The position numbers and the translations under genes are program-made. Source: Gammaproteobacteria bacterium (GTDB taxonomy: Bacteria; Pseudomonadota; Gammaproteobacteria; Pseudomonadales; Pseudohongiellaceae). Taken from it: a DNA stretch of 64,000 bases. The notes below the pieces were generated by a model, which saw only the letters and a list, made by a program, of their open reading frames with translations, had not been told where the DNA came from and made no database searches. Positions 24,486 to 33,602 of the stretch are shown piece after piece (positions within the stretch are counted from its first letter, which is position 1; each line of letters opens with the position of its first letter). The DNA is taken from NCBI GenBank assembly GCA_030654835.1, contig JAURWS010000015.1:1-64000 (forward strand), written 5' to 3'.

Positions 24486-25154
24486 ATGTCAAAACCATCC
24501 GTTACCCGCATGACCTGTGCTCGAATCCCTACTGAATATGGGGATTTCCAGCTTTGCTATTACACCAACACCGTCGACAAGAAGGAGCATCTGGCCTTCT
24601 GTATGGGAGATTTGGCACAGTCCGAAAATGTGCTGGTGCGCATCCACTCCGAGTGCTTCACCGGGGACGTGATGGGCTCGCAGCGCTGCGATTGCGGCGA
24701 ACAGTTGCACCGCTCCATGGCGATGGTGGCCAGCGAGGGGCAGGGCGTGATCGTTTATCTGCGTCAGGAAGGGCGTGGCATCGGTCTGCTGCAGAAACTG
24801 CGTGCCTATAATCTGCAGGACCAAGGCTACGACACTGTTGATGCCAACCTGATGCTGGGTCACAAGGCGGACGAGCGTGAGTACTCGCTGGCGGCACGCA
24901 TCCTCGACGATCTCGACGTCAAATCGGTGCGCCTGATGACCAACAATCCACTGAAGATTGAAGCGCTGCAGGCCGAAGGAATCCGGGTGACTGCGCGCGT
25001 GTCGCTGGAAGGTGCCGTGAATCCCGAAAACGAACAGTACCTGCTGACCAAGGCTCGCCGCATGGATCATCTGCTGGCCCCCAGGTCTGGTTATTCCGCG
25101 CCAGCCTCCGAAAAAAAAGTCAGTGAACCCCATGCACCTCAATCAGCAAATTGA
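24486..25154 (+). CDS. ribA: GTP cyclohydrolase II (RibA)
   Basis: 222 aa from ATG 24486. Zinc ligands C57, C68 and C70 are present in SECFTGDVMGSQRCDCG, and the catalytic region YLRQEGRGIGL and TNNPLKIEAL are complete. It opens GTP to 2,5-diamino-6-ribosylamino-pyrimidinone phosphate, the first step of riboflavin synthesis. There is no DHBP synthase domain. Here it heads a four-gene operon with a RibD-like reductase, a dehydrogenase and a PTPS homologue and not with other rib genes, so a specialised pathway is possible. Its 3' end overlaps the next gene. Confidence 0.93.
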   Translation: MSKPSVTRMTCARIPTEYGDFQLCYYTNTVDKKEHLAFCMGDLAQSENVLVRIHSECFTGDVMGSQRCDCGEQLHRSMAMVASEGQGVIVYLRQEGRGIGLLQKLRAYNLQDQGYDTVDANLMLGHKADEREYSLAARILDDLDVKSVRLMTNNPLKIEALQAEGIRVTARVSLEGAVNPENEQYLLTKARRMDHLLAPRSGYSAPASEKKVSEPHAPQSAN

Positions 25155-25860
25155 GCGCTGGCTGGCGGCGAGCCGGGAGCGTTTTTCCCAGCACGAACGG
25201 CCGTTTGTCACACTTAGTTATGCGCAGGGCTGGGACGGTAGCATCACACTGCGAACCGGCCAGCCGCTCGCCCTGAGTGGCGAAGAATCCACGCGTCTGA
25301 CTCACCACCTGCGCAGCCAGCACGACGGCATTCTGGTCGGCATCGGCACGGTGCTCTCGGATGACCCGCAGCTCAATGTGCGGCAGTGGTCTGGCCCGAC
25401 TCCTCCCGGCCCCAATCCACAACCCATCGTGCTCGACAGTCAGTTGCGAATTCCTGCGGCGGCACGGCTGTGCCATCTGGCCGACAAGCGTTGCTGGGTG
25501 CTCACCAGTCGCAGCGGTGCAGAGCTGGTCGACTCATCGTTGGAGATCATTACCCTGCCGGGCGACGCCGAAGGACATGTGTGTCTGCATGAGGCGCTGC
25601 GTGAATTGCGCCGCCGCGGCATTCGCAGCCTGATGGTGGAGGGCGGCGCCAACGTCATTACCGCCTTCCTGCGGGAGCGGCTGGTCGACGCACTGGTGCT
25701 GACCGTGGCGCCGACACTGGTGGGCGGTTACAAGGCCGTCGGCGATCTGGGTATCGCCGTCAAGGCGCAGCTGCCGAGTATCGCGCCGGTGTTCAGTAGC
25801 CGACTCGGAGACGATGTGATTCTGTGGGGTAATTTACATTACGAAGGGGCGTCCTCATGA
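25123..25860 (+). CDS. RibD C-terminal-domain (DHFR-fold) reductase
   Basis: 245 aa from GTG 25123, or 242 from ATG 25132; either start lies inside the end of ribA. The domain shows RPFVTLSYAQGWDGSI near the N-terminus, GILVGIGTVLSDDPQLNVR in outline, and LMVEGGANVITAFL with the Gly-Gly nucleotide site. It lacks the deaminase half of RibD, so it is a stand-alone NADPH-dependent pyrimidine reductase type. It would reduce the product of RibA, before or without deamination. ATGA overlap with the next gene. Confidence 0.88.
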   Translation: MNPMHLNQQIERWLAASRERFSQHERPFVTLSYAQGWDGSITLRTGQPLALSGEESTRLTHHLRSQHDGILVGIGTVLSDDPQLNVRQWSGPTPPGPNPQPIVLDSQLRIPAAARLCHLADKRCWVLTSRSGAELVDSSLEIITLPGDAEGHVCLHEALRELRRRGIRSLMVEGGANVITAFLRERLVDALVLTVAPTLVGGYKAVGDLGIAVKAQLPSIAPVFSSRLGDDVILWGNLHYEGASS

Positions 25861-26918
25861 TTTCGGCGGCCGATCACTCTTCGCTTGCGAAGCCACAAAA
25901 GGCGCAGCAATTGTGGTTCACGAAACCCTTCGCGGTGGAGGTGCGCGAGCAATCCTTGCCGATGCCTGCGGCCGGTGAATTGCTTGTCAAAACGCTGAGC
26001 TCGGCGATCAGCGCGGGCACCGAGATGCTGGTTTATCGCGGCCAGATTCCCGGCGCCATGACTCTTGATGCCAGCCTGGATTCCCTGCAGAGCACGGCGA
26101 ATTATCCCTTGCAATACGGTTACGCCAGCGTCGGTGTCGTGCAGCAGATTGGAGAGGGTGTCGATCCCGAATGGACAGGCAAGCGGGTGTTCTCGTTTCA
26201 GCCTCATGCGAGCCATTTTCTGGCGACGCCCGCCAGCGTCATCGTGTTGCCGGATGACATCGAGCCTGAAGCAGCCGTGTTTCTGGCCAACATGGAAACG
26301 GCAGTGAATCTGGTGCAGGACGGCGCTCCCGCAATCGGCGAACGTGTCGCGGTGCTGGGGCAGGGCGTGGTGGGCTTGTTGCTGACGGGCCTGTTGTCCC
26401 GCTTTCCACTGGCCGATCTGATGGCGGTGGACGGTATTGCGGCACGACGCGCCCAGGCTTTGCGCGCTGGTGCCCGGCAGGCTTTTGCTCCTGAAGTTGT
26501 CGTTGAGTCTGTGGCGAAGTCGCCGCAGCAAGAATCGGCGTTCTGTTCGGACGCCGATCTGATCTACGAAGTCAGCGGAGTGCCCGAGGCACTGAATCTC
26601 GCCATCAGCCTGAGTGGCTACAGCAGCCGCATCGTCATCGGCAGCTGGTATGGCAGCAAGAGCACTGTGGTGCCGCTCGGCGGCGAGGCGCATCGGAACA
26701 GATTGCACATCAGCACCAGTCAGGTCAGCACCATCGCGCCGTCGTTGAGCGGACGCTGGGACAAGGCGCGGCGCTTCGAGCTGGCCTGGGAGATGATCCG
26801 GCAGACACGGCCACAGCAGTTGATTACTCATCGCGCGCCGCTGCATGAAGCGGATGTGCTCTACAGACTGTTGCACGAGGCGCCTGGCGACGTGCTGCAG
26901 GCAATCTTTCGCTTTTGA
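25857..26918 (+). CDS. zinc-type MDR alcohol dehydrogenase-like protein
   Basis: 353 aa. A medium-chain dehydrogenase fold with a GroES-like N-terminus (LLVKTLSSAISAGTEMLVYRGQ) and a Rossmann segment RVAVLGQGVVGLLLTGLL. The usual catalytic Cys and structural four-Cys zinc lobe are missing: the early region reads SAGTEM where many members have CGTD. It may therefore be zinc-free or bind metal differently. It is translationally coupled to the reductase gene and 26 bp from the PTPS gene. The substrate is unknown. Confidence 0.82.
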   Translation: MISAADHSSLAKPQKAQQLWFTKPFAVEVREQSLPMPAAGELLVKTLSSAISAGTEMLVYRGQIPGAMTLDASLDSLQSTANYPLQYGYASVGVVQQIGEGVDPEWTGKRVFSFQPHASHFLATPASVIVLPDDIEPEAAVFLANMETAVNLVQDGAPAIGERVAVLGQGVVGLLLTGLLSRFPLADLMAVDGIAARRAQALRAGARQAFAPEVVVESVAKSPQQESAFCSDADLIYEVSGVPEALNLAISLSGYSSRIVIGSWYGSKSTVVPLGGEAHRNRLHISTSQVSTIAPSLSGRWDKARRFELAWEMIRQTRPQQLITHRAPLHEADVLYRLLHEAPGDVLQAIFRF

Positions 26919-26944
26919 AAAAACAGGGAAAAAAGGGAACCACC

Positions 26945-27322
26945 ATGTACACAGTAGCCGTCACCAAAGATTTCATCGCCAACCACTTTCTCATCGGTGG
27001 CGATTGGGGCAGTGAGAATTTTCCGCATGCGCACCATTACGTCGCCGAGGTCAGCATCGAAGCTGCGCAGCTGGATCGTCATGGCTATCTGGTTGACATC
27101 GTGGAGATCGAAGGTGCACTGAACAGCATCGTCGCTTATTTCCGCGACTGCGTGCTCAATGAGAAGGAAGAGTTCGCGGGCTTGAATCCCAGCATCGAAC
27201 ATTTCAGCCGCATCATCTGTGAAAATCTGCTGACGCTGATTCATCCGCCCGGCACTGGCACCCTCACTGTCAAGCTATGGGAAAACGCCAGCTGCTGGGC
27301 GGCCTTCCGTCAGACCTTCTGA
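26945..27322 (+). CDS. 6-pyruvoyl-tetrahydropterin synthase/QueD homologue with Glu in place of catalytic Cys
   Basis: 125 aa from ATG 26945. The zinc ligands H14 and H28-x-H30 are present (FIANHF; FPHAHHY), but the position four before H28, a Cys in QueD and PTPS, is E24 (SENFPHAHH). A Glu there is typical of PTPS-III enzymes, which make 6-hydroxymethyl-dihydropterin from dihydroneopterin triphosphate. The C-terminal VKLWENASCWAAF keeps the substrate-binding Glu. It ends a four-gene operon after ribA and overlaps the convergent lipid-transport gene by 13 bp. The reaction is inferred from this substitution only. Confidence 0.8.
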   Translation: MYTVAVTKDFIANHFLIGGDWGSENFPHAHHYVAEVSIEAAQLDRHGYLVDIVEIEGALNSIVAYFRDCVLNEKEEFAGLNPSIEHFSRIICENLLTLIHPPGTGTLTVKLWENASCWAAFRQTF

Positions 27323-28290
27323 GCGGCCCGCAGACACAGCAGCCCCGCCAGCAGCACCAGAGCATCACGCAAGCGCATCAGCGCGATGACGCCAACGGCG
27401 GCGCTGGCAGGCAAGTCCAGACTCTGAAAGGACCACAATACCGAGGCCTCCAGCGTGCCGATGCCGCCGGGCAGCGGCAGCAGCAAGGCCAGCCGCATGG
27501 CGACCATGATCAACACGAATCCCGCCACATCGACTTCGATATTCAGAAACGCCAGCACCAGCGCCATTTCCGCGAAGATGACAACCCAGCCGAGTACCGA
27601 CAGAGTCAGCGCCCACAGCAGGCCGGGCTTGCGGGTGTTGAAGACATTCTGCAGATCGGCGCCGAGCGCCTGCCAGTGATCGTCGAGTTGACGCAGACGC
27701 GGACTCTGCAGCCAGCGCTGGCTCAAACGCTCCAGACGTCCTGAAACCCAGCGCGGCCTTCGTAGCGCCAGCCATCCCAGCCCTGTGAGAACAGCAATCA
27801 TACCCAACAGAGCCGCCATGATCTGCGGCAGGTCGGCACCCGTCTGTACTGGCGAGAGCAACAGCAGCGCCACGCCCAGCAACAGCACGGAGAAGTTGAT
27901 CCACAGTTCAAAAAAGCGATCCATACCCAGCGCCAGCACGGCGCTGTGAATCGCGATGCCGCAGCGTTGGTAGAGCCAGTAAATCTGCAGCGGTTCGCCA
28001 CCGAATTGCGGGCCCGGTGTGATGAAACTCACCGTCTGTCCGGCTTGGCGAATCAACAACAGTGGCAGGAATTTCACCGGCAATCCGAGCAGACGCGTCA
28101 GCACATGCCAGCGTTCCGTCCCCAGCAAGATGATCAGCACATTCACGCCGCCCCACGCCAGCCATTGCGGCCAGGTCAGCGCCTGCATGGTCTGGCCGAT
28201 AGCCTCCAGTGGCAACTGCGTCAGCGTCCATCCCACCAGAGCGAGTGCCAGCAGCCACAGCAGCAGCGCGATCCTTTTATAGCGGGGCAT
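27310..28290 (-). CDS. LPG-synthase transmembrane-domain (UPF0104/AglD-like) protein
   Basis: 326 aa with about eight membrane helices. Family features are FITPGPQFGGEPLQIYWLYQR in outline (after ~90) and the late LLLPLPGGIGTLEASV. Proteins of this type resemble the flippase half of MprF and act on lipid intermediates in the inner membrane. Its start overlaps the stop of the CDP-alcohol phosphatidyltransferase gene (TGATG), so the two work together, presumably making and moving a lipid-linked product. Confidence 0.82.
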   Translation of the reverse strand: MPRYKRIALLLWLLALALVGWTLTQLPLEAIGQTMQALTWPQWLAWGGVNVLIILLGTERWHVLTRLLGLPVKFLPLLLIRQAGQTVSFITPGPQFGGEPLQIYWLYQRCGIAIHSAVLALGMDRFFELWINFSVLLLGVALLLLSPVQTGADLPQIMAALLGMIAVLTGLGWLALRRPRWVSGRLERLSQRWLQSPRLRQLDDHWQALGADLQNVFNTRKPGLLWALTLSVLGWVVIFAEMALVLAFLNIEVDVAGFVLIMVAMRLALLLPLPGGIGTLEASVLWSFQSLDLPASAAVGVIALMRLRDALVLLAGLLCLRAAQKV

Positions 28291-29408
28291 CAGGCACCAT
28301 CCTGACGATTGACCCAGTGGTCATCGCCCTGCCACAGGCTGTAGCGGCCACAGCCCAGCAGGAGAATGCCGATGGCGCTGAAGAGGGTGACGGCGCTGAG
28401 TGGGTCGAGAGATGCGGTGGCTGGCTGCCAGGCCAGCAGCATCAGCACGATGAGCGCGCCAGCGCGACCTGCGACTCCCAGCAGCACCAGCAGGGCGGCA
28501 CCGCAGGACAGTGCGATGATAATTGACTGCGCGGCGGTGGCAGTTGTCTCTTGAGCTGTGGAGGTCAGCAGCGCGACGAGCGCGAGTAATAGAATTATGC
28601 GCAAAGCTGGCTGAAAAAATCCGGCGCTGAATGACGCCAGTCGACGAAAGAAAAGGGCAGTGTCAGGTTGCTCCGGACGGATGCGACCCGAGACAACCAG
28701 CCAGTCCACAGTGAACCCGAGCAGCAACGGCACCATGAAGCCGAACCCCGCTGGCACCGTCACCTGTGCCAGCAGCGGCGGCCACAGCACCACGGCGACA
28801 TAGCCCATCTGAAACCCCGCCAGTGTGCGCCGCAGCTGGCTCGGCGCGAGAGGATAGACTCGCAGCTCTTTACGGCGTCTGCTGTGGATTCCCCACTGGA
28901 ACAGGTAATACGCGACACTCACCAGCAGGTAGCTCCAATGCACCTTGCCATAGCTGACCGCGAGCAGTGGGGCTACCAGCAGACCCAGCGCGTCAAACAC
29001 CGTGTCGAGTTCGCTGCCCAGCAAGCTGGTGCTTTTGGTGCGCCGTGCCACGAAGCCATCGACGCGATCGAGCATGGCCGCCACGCTGTAGAAGAGAGCT
29101 GGTAGCCAGCCGATGACGCCTGCGAAGGCAGGAAAGAGCAGGAAGCCGCCGGTCGCCGCGATCAGGCCACCGCGCAGCAGTGTGAGCTGGTTGGCCAGGC
29201 CAAGCGTCGAATAGGGCGCTGCAATGGACGTGGCGCGATTCAGGTGGCGTCGCTGCCAGGTTTGTTGCCAGACCAGCGCCCACAGCGCAACGCTTTGTAT
29301 AACCCACTGGGCGGCGGTTGCTCCGTCCAGCTGCATCGCCAGCGCACCGCCCATGCCGAGAAGCACGACCAGCCCCAGCAGCCCGCTGATGTGCAATTCA
29401 CGTGTCAT
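28290..29408 (-). CDS. CDP-alcohol phosphatidyltransferase family protein
   Basis: 372 aa, many membrane helices. The full catalytic signature is present: D114-x-x-D117-G-x-x-A-R-x(8)-G131-x-x-x-D135-x-x-x-D139. It would join a CDP-activated lipid or alcohol to a hydroxyl acceptor in the membrane. It is longer than housekeeping PgsA/PssA (~200 aa), with extra C-terminal helices (about 230-372). It is coupled to the flippase-like gene that follows and convergent with the ribA operon. The product lipid is unknown. Confidence 0.85.
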   Translation of the reverse strand: MTRELHISGLLGLVVLLGMGGALAMQLDGATAAQWVIQSVALWALVWQQTWQRRHLNRATSIAAPYSTLGLANQLTLLRGGLIAATGGFLLFPAFAGVIGWLPALFYSVAAMLDRVDGFVARRTKSTSLLGSELDTVFDALGLLVAPLLAVSYGKVHWSYLLVSVAYYLFQWGIHSRRRKELRVYPLAPSQLRRTLAGFQMGYVAVVLWPPLLAQVTVPAGFGFMVPLLLGFTVDWLVVSGRIRPEQPDTALFFRRLASFSAGFFQPALRIILLLALVALLTSTAQETTATAAQSIIIALSCGAALLVLLGVAGRAGALIVLMLLAWQPATASLDPLSAVTLFSAIGILLLGCGRYSLWQGDDHWVNRQDGA

Positions 29409-29564
29409 GGCGCACTCTGGGTTGCAGCGACGTGCCGAGTGCAGGGGAGAAGAGCTGTTGTATGCAGGAAGTCAGAGTCATAGCGGCTGCCGCAGTAAGT
29501 TCGCGGCATGTTCCCGCAATTCGGCAGCAACTACAACTCTGCAGGCGCACTTGGCAGGCGGTGC

Positions 29565-29587
29565 AAAGGCGGCCCGATCAGGCCGCC
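29565..29587 (-). terminator. probable terminator after the ferredoxin reductase gene
   Basis: Read on the minus strand, GGCGGCC-TGATCG-GGCCGCC followed by TTT overlaps the end of the reductase gene. The stem is strong but the T run is short. Confidence 0.45.
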
Positions 29588-30606
29588 GCAGACACTCGGC
29601 GTTCGATGAAGGGGTCGCAGAAGATGTGACTCGACTTCGCTCCCTTCAGGAAGATCTTCTTGCGCAGCAATTGCACCAACTCGGGCGCGCCGCAAAGATA
29701 GACGCGGGTCTGTGCGATGCTGCCGACATTGAGATGGCGCAGAATGACTTCATCCAGTGCACCGACTTCCAGTGCACCGACTTCCACTGTGTCATGGTCT
29801 GACAGACTTTCCGGCGCCTTCAGGCACGACGCATGGTAGTGAAATTGCGGATGTCGCGATTCCAGTGCGCGCAAGGCCTCCACGCAATACAGATCTCGTG
29901 CAGTGACTCCGCCATGGAACAAGTGTATGGGGCCTTGATGCCCTTCACGCAGAGCTTCGTGGACGATGCCATACAAGGGTGCTAGGCCAGTTCCGGTGCC
30001 CGCGAGCACCATGGGGAAAGTCTCTTGCGTCGGGTTCGAGTAAAAGCAATCGCCCGCAGGGCCACGCACATGCAGAATGTCGCCGACTCGGGCCTGCGTA
30101 AACAGCCAGCCGGTGAAGGCTCCCATGGGCATGTGCTGAATATGCAGCTCGATGTATTGATCATCTGCATAGTGGTTGGCGATGGAGTAGCTGCGGCTGA
30201 TACCGGCGGCGTTGGTGACGTTCAGATATTGCCCTGGGTGATAGGGAAACATGGGACTATCACCGCTCACCTCCAGAAGCAGACGGACGATGCGGTGGTT
30301 CAGCGGTTCGATGCGGCTGATCCGCACGGCCACCGCGCACTCGTCGAGGGCTGGCAGGCTGACGCGAACATCCTGCTCGGGAACCCACTGACAGGCGAGC
30401 GCATAACCCTGCGCTTGCAGTGTCGGTTTGAGCGACTTCTGAGCCCGTGCGGTGGCGTCCTTGTCGACGGCCTTTACCAGGCACGCCTGACACACGCCCG
30501 ACTTGCAGGCGTGTGGCACTTTCTGCTCGTGGCGCAGCAGGCAGTCGAGCACATTTTCGTTCTCCTGCAGCGGGAACGCTGCGGAGTTGAATTGAACTGT
30601 CGGCAT
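29578..30606 (-). CDS. 2Fe-2S ferredoxin/FNR-type NAD(P)H reductase
   Basis: 342 aa. The N-terminal plant-type ferredoxin domain has C34, C39, C42 and C72. The flavin domain shows RSYSIAN (FAD) and the nicotinamide domain MVLAGTGTGLAPL and YLCGAPELV. A short duplication VGALEVGAL near 275-285 is encoded by a repeated GTGCACCGACTTCCA-type unit. It would pass electrons from NAD(P)H to a partner. It lies 15 bp after the truncated haemoglobin gene, so it is the probable reductase of that haemoglobin in NO dioxygenation. Confidence 0.88.
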   Translation of the reverse strand: MPTVQFNSAAFPLQENENVLDCLLRHEQKVPHACKSGVCQACLVKAVDKDATARAQKSLKPTLQAQGYALACQWVPEQDVRVSLPALDECAVAVRISRIEPLNHRIVRLLLEVSGDSPMFPYHPGQYLNVTNAAGISRSYSIANHYADDQYIELHIQHMPMGAFTGWLFTQARVGDILHVRGPAGDCFYSNPTQETFPMVLAGTGTGLAPLYGIVHEALREGHQGPIHLFHGGVTARDLYCVEALRALESRHPQFHYHASCLKAPESLSDHDTVEVGALEVGALDEVILRHLNVGSIAQTRVYLCGAPELVQLLRKKIFLKGAKSSHIFCDPFIERRVSAAA

Positions 30607-30621
30607 GATGGGGTCTGCGAA

Positions 30622-30978
30622 TCAGAGATTGAGGACGTCGTCGTGAGTGCTGCCGGCGATAGTCAGCACTTCGTCGATCAGCGGCTGGGGGACATTCAGT
30701 TCCTGCAGCGTGCCTGCCAGATGGCCAGCCACGGCATTGAAGTGTTCTTCCTTCAGGTGCATGTGTTTGTGCGCTTCGCGCATGTCTTTGCCGCTGTAAT
30801 GATTTGGCCCGCCGAAGGCCATCGTGAGGAAGGCTTTTTGCTTGCCGATCTGTCTGTCCATGTCGACTGAATCGAAGAAGTGGCTGATCAGATCATCACT
30901 TAGCACTCGTCGGTAAAAAATATCCACGGCGGCATCTACAGCTGCTGCACCACCGATTTTCTCGAAAACACTGCTCAT
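30622..30978 (-). CDS. group I truncated haemoglobin
   Basis: 118 aa from ATG 30978, with AAGGAG upstream; the longer open frame has no family character. Group I features: FEKIGGAAAVDAAVDIFYRRVL with the B10 Tyr, FLTMAFGGPNHYSGKDM, and the proximal His in AHKHMHLKEEHFNAV. These proteins bind O2 and NO and can oxidise NO to nitrate if a reductase is supplied. An nsrR gene upstream and a ferredoxin reductase downstream, on the same strand, fit that job. Confidence 0.92.
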   Translation of the reverse strand: MSSVFEKIGGAAAVDAAVDIFYRRVLSDDLISHFFDSVDMDRQIGKQKAFLTMAFGGPNHYSGKDMREAHKHMHLKEEHFNAVAGHLAGTLQELNVPQPLIDEVLTIAGSTHDDVLNL

Positions 30979-31074
30979 ATCGACTCCTTGAATGGCCGCC
31001 CGAAATTGTTGGGTCGGTCGGCATTTACTGTTGGCAAACTTATTGGAAAGGGAGGCGAAAAAATTATCGCCCTT

Positions 31075-31100
31075 AATGATGTATTGCGTGCACATTATTT
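31075..31100. promoter_or_regulatory. candidate NsrR operator before the haemoglobin gene
   Basis: AATGATGTATT (31075-31085) faces CACATTATT (31091-31099), whose complement reads AATAATGTG. The imperfect dyad resembles the ATGxATTT-based half sites known for NsrR. It lies in the nsrR-haemoglobin gap, about 100 bp before the haemoglobin ATG. Confidence 0.4.
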
Positions 31101-31161
31101 ACGGAGCGGCGCCAGGGGTCAACCGTTTTTTGCTGATCCAGCGCAAAGAATTGCGTGGTTT

Positions 31162-31584
31162 TTATTCTCGACTGAAGCTTATCAGGCGCGGATCTCTGAT
31201 GAGATCGCTGAGATGGTACTGCCCAAGCGTATCCATAAAACTCTTGTGAGCCTGAGCCAGAATTTGCTTCAGGCCGCAGGCTCCGTGGATGGGGCAGGTA
31301 TTGGTTTGGGCGTCAAAACACTCGACAATCTTCGAGCTCTCGAACTGCATGACGACATCGCGGATATTGATCGCACTCGGGGCCATGGCCAGGCGGATAC
31401 CGCCGTTGCGGCCCTGCGTGGTGGCGAGATAGCCGAGCTGAGAGAGCGAGTGCACCACCTTGCGCAGATGTTCCTTGGAGATGCCAAAGGCATCCGACAC
31501 CCTGCTGATGGTGACGGGCTCGCTGGCCGTGGCCGTATACAGCAGGACTCTGAGTGCATAGTCGGTATGGGTCGTTAAATGCAT
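31162..31584 (-). CDS. nsrR: NsrR-type Rrf2 nitric-oxide-sensing repressor
   Basis: 140 aa. An N-terminal winged helix (MHLTTHTDYALRVLLY; ISKEHLRKVVHSLSQLGYL) is followed by the cluster-binding Cys C89, C97 and C103 (ECF...TCPIHGAC). NsrR holds a [4Fe-4S] cluster that reacts with NO and thereby releases repression. The downstream genes on the same strand, truncated haemoglobin and reductase, are sensible targets. Confidence 0.92.
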   Translation of the reverse strand: MHLTTHTDYALRVLLYTATASEPVTISRVSDAFGISKEHLRKVVHSLSQLGYLATTQGRNGGIRLAMAPSAINIRDVVMQFESSKIVECFDAQTNTCPIHGACGLKQILAQAHKSFMDTLGQYHLSDLIRDPRLISFSRE

Positions 31585-31630
31585 CGCGAGTCAGGCTCCG
31601 GACTGCGGTTGGCTGCTCTTCAGCGACGAA

Positions 31631-33496
<1,866 letters not shown>

Positions 33497-33602
33497 GGGT
33501 TCCCGTTGTCGGCCGAGGGTGACCGAATGTTGAGCGTGGTAGTTTAAAAGAGCCGGGCATTATAGCCACATAGTGGCAACCTTGCCAGCTGCCGGTTCAA
33601 TA

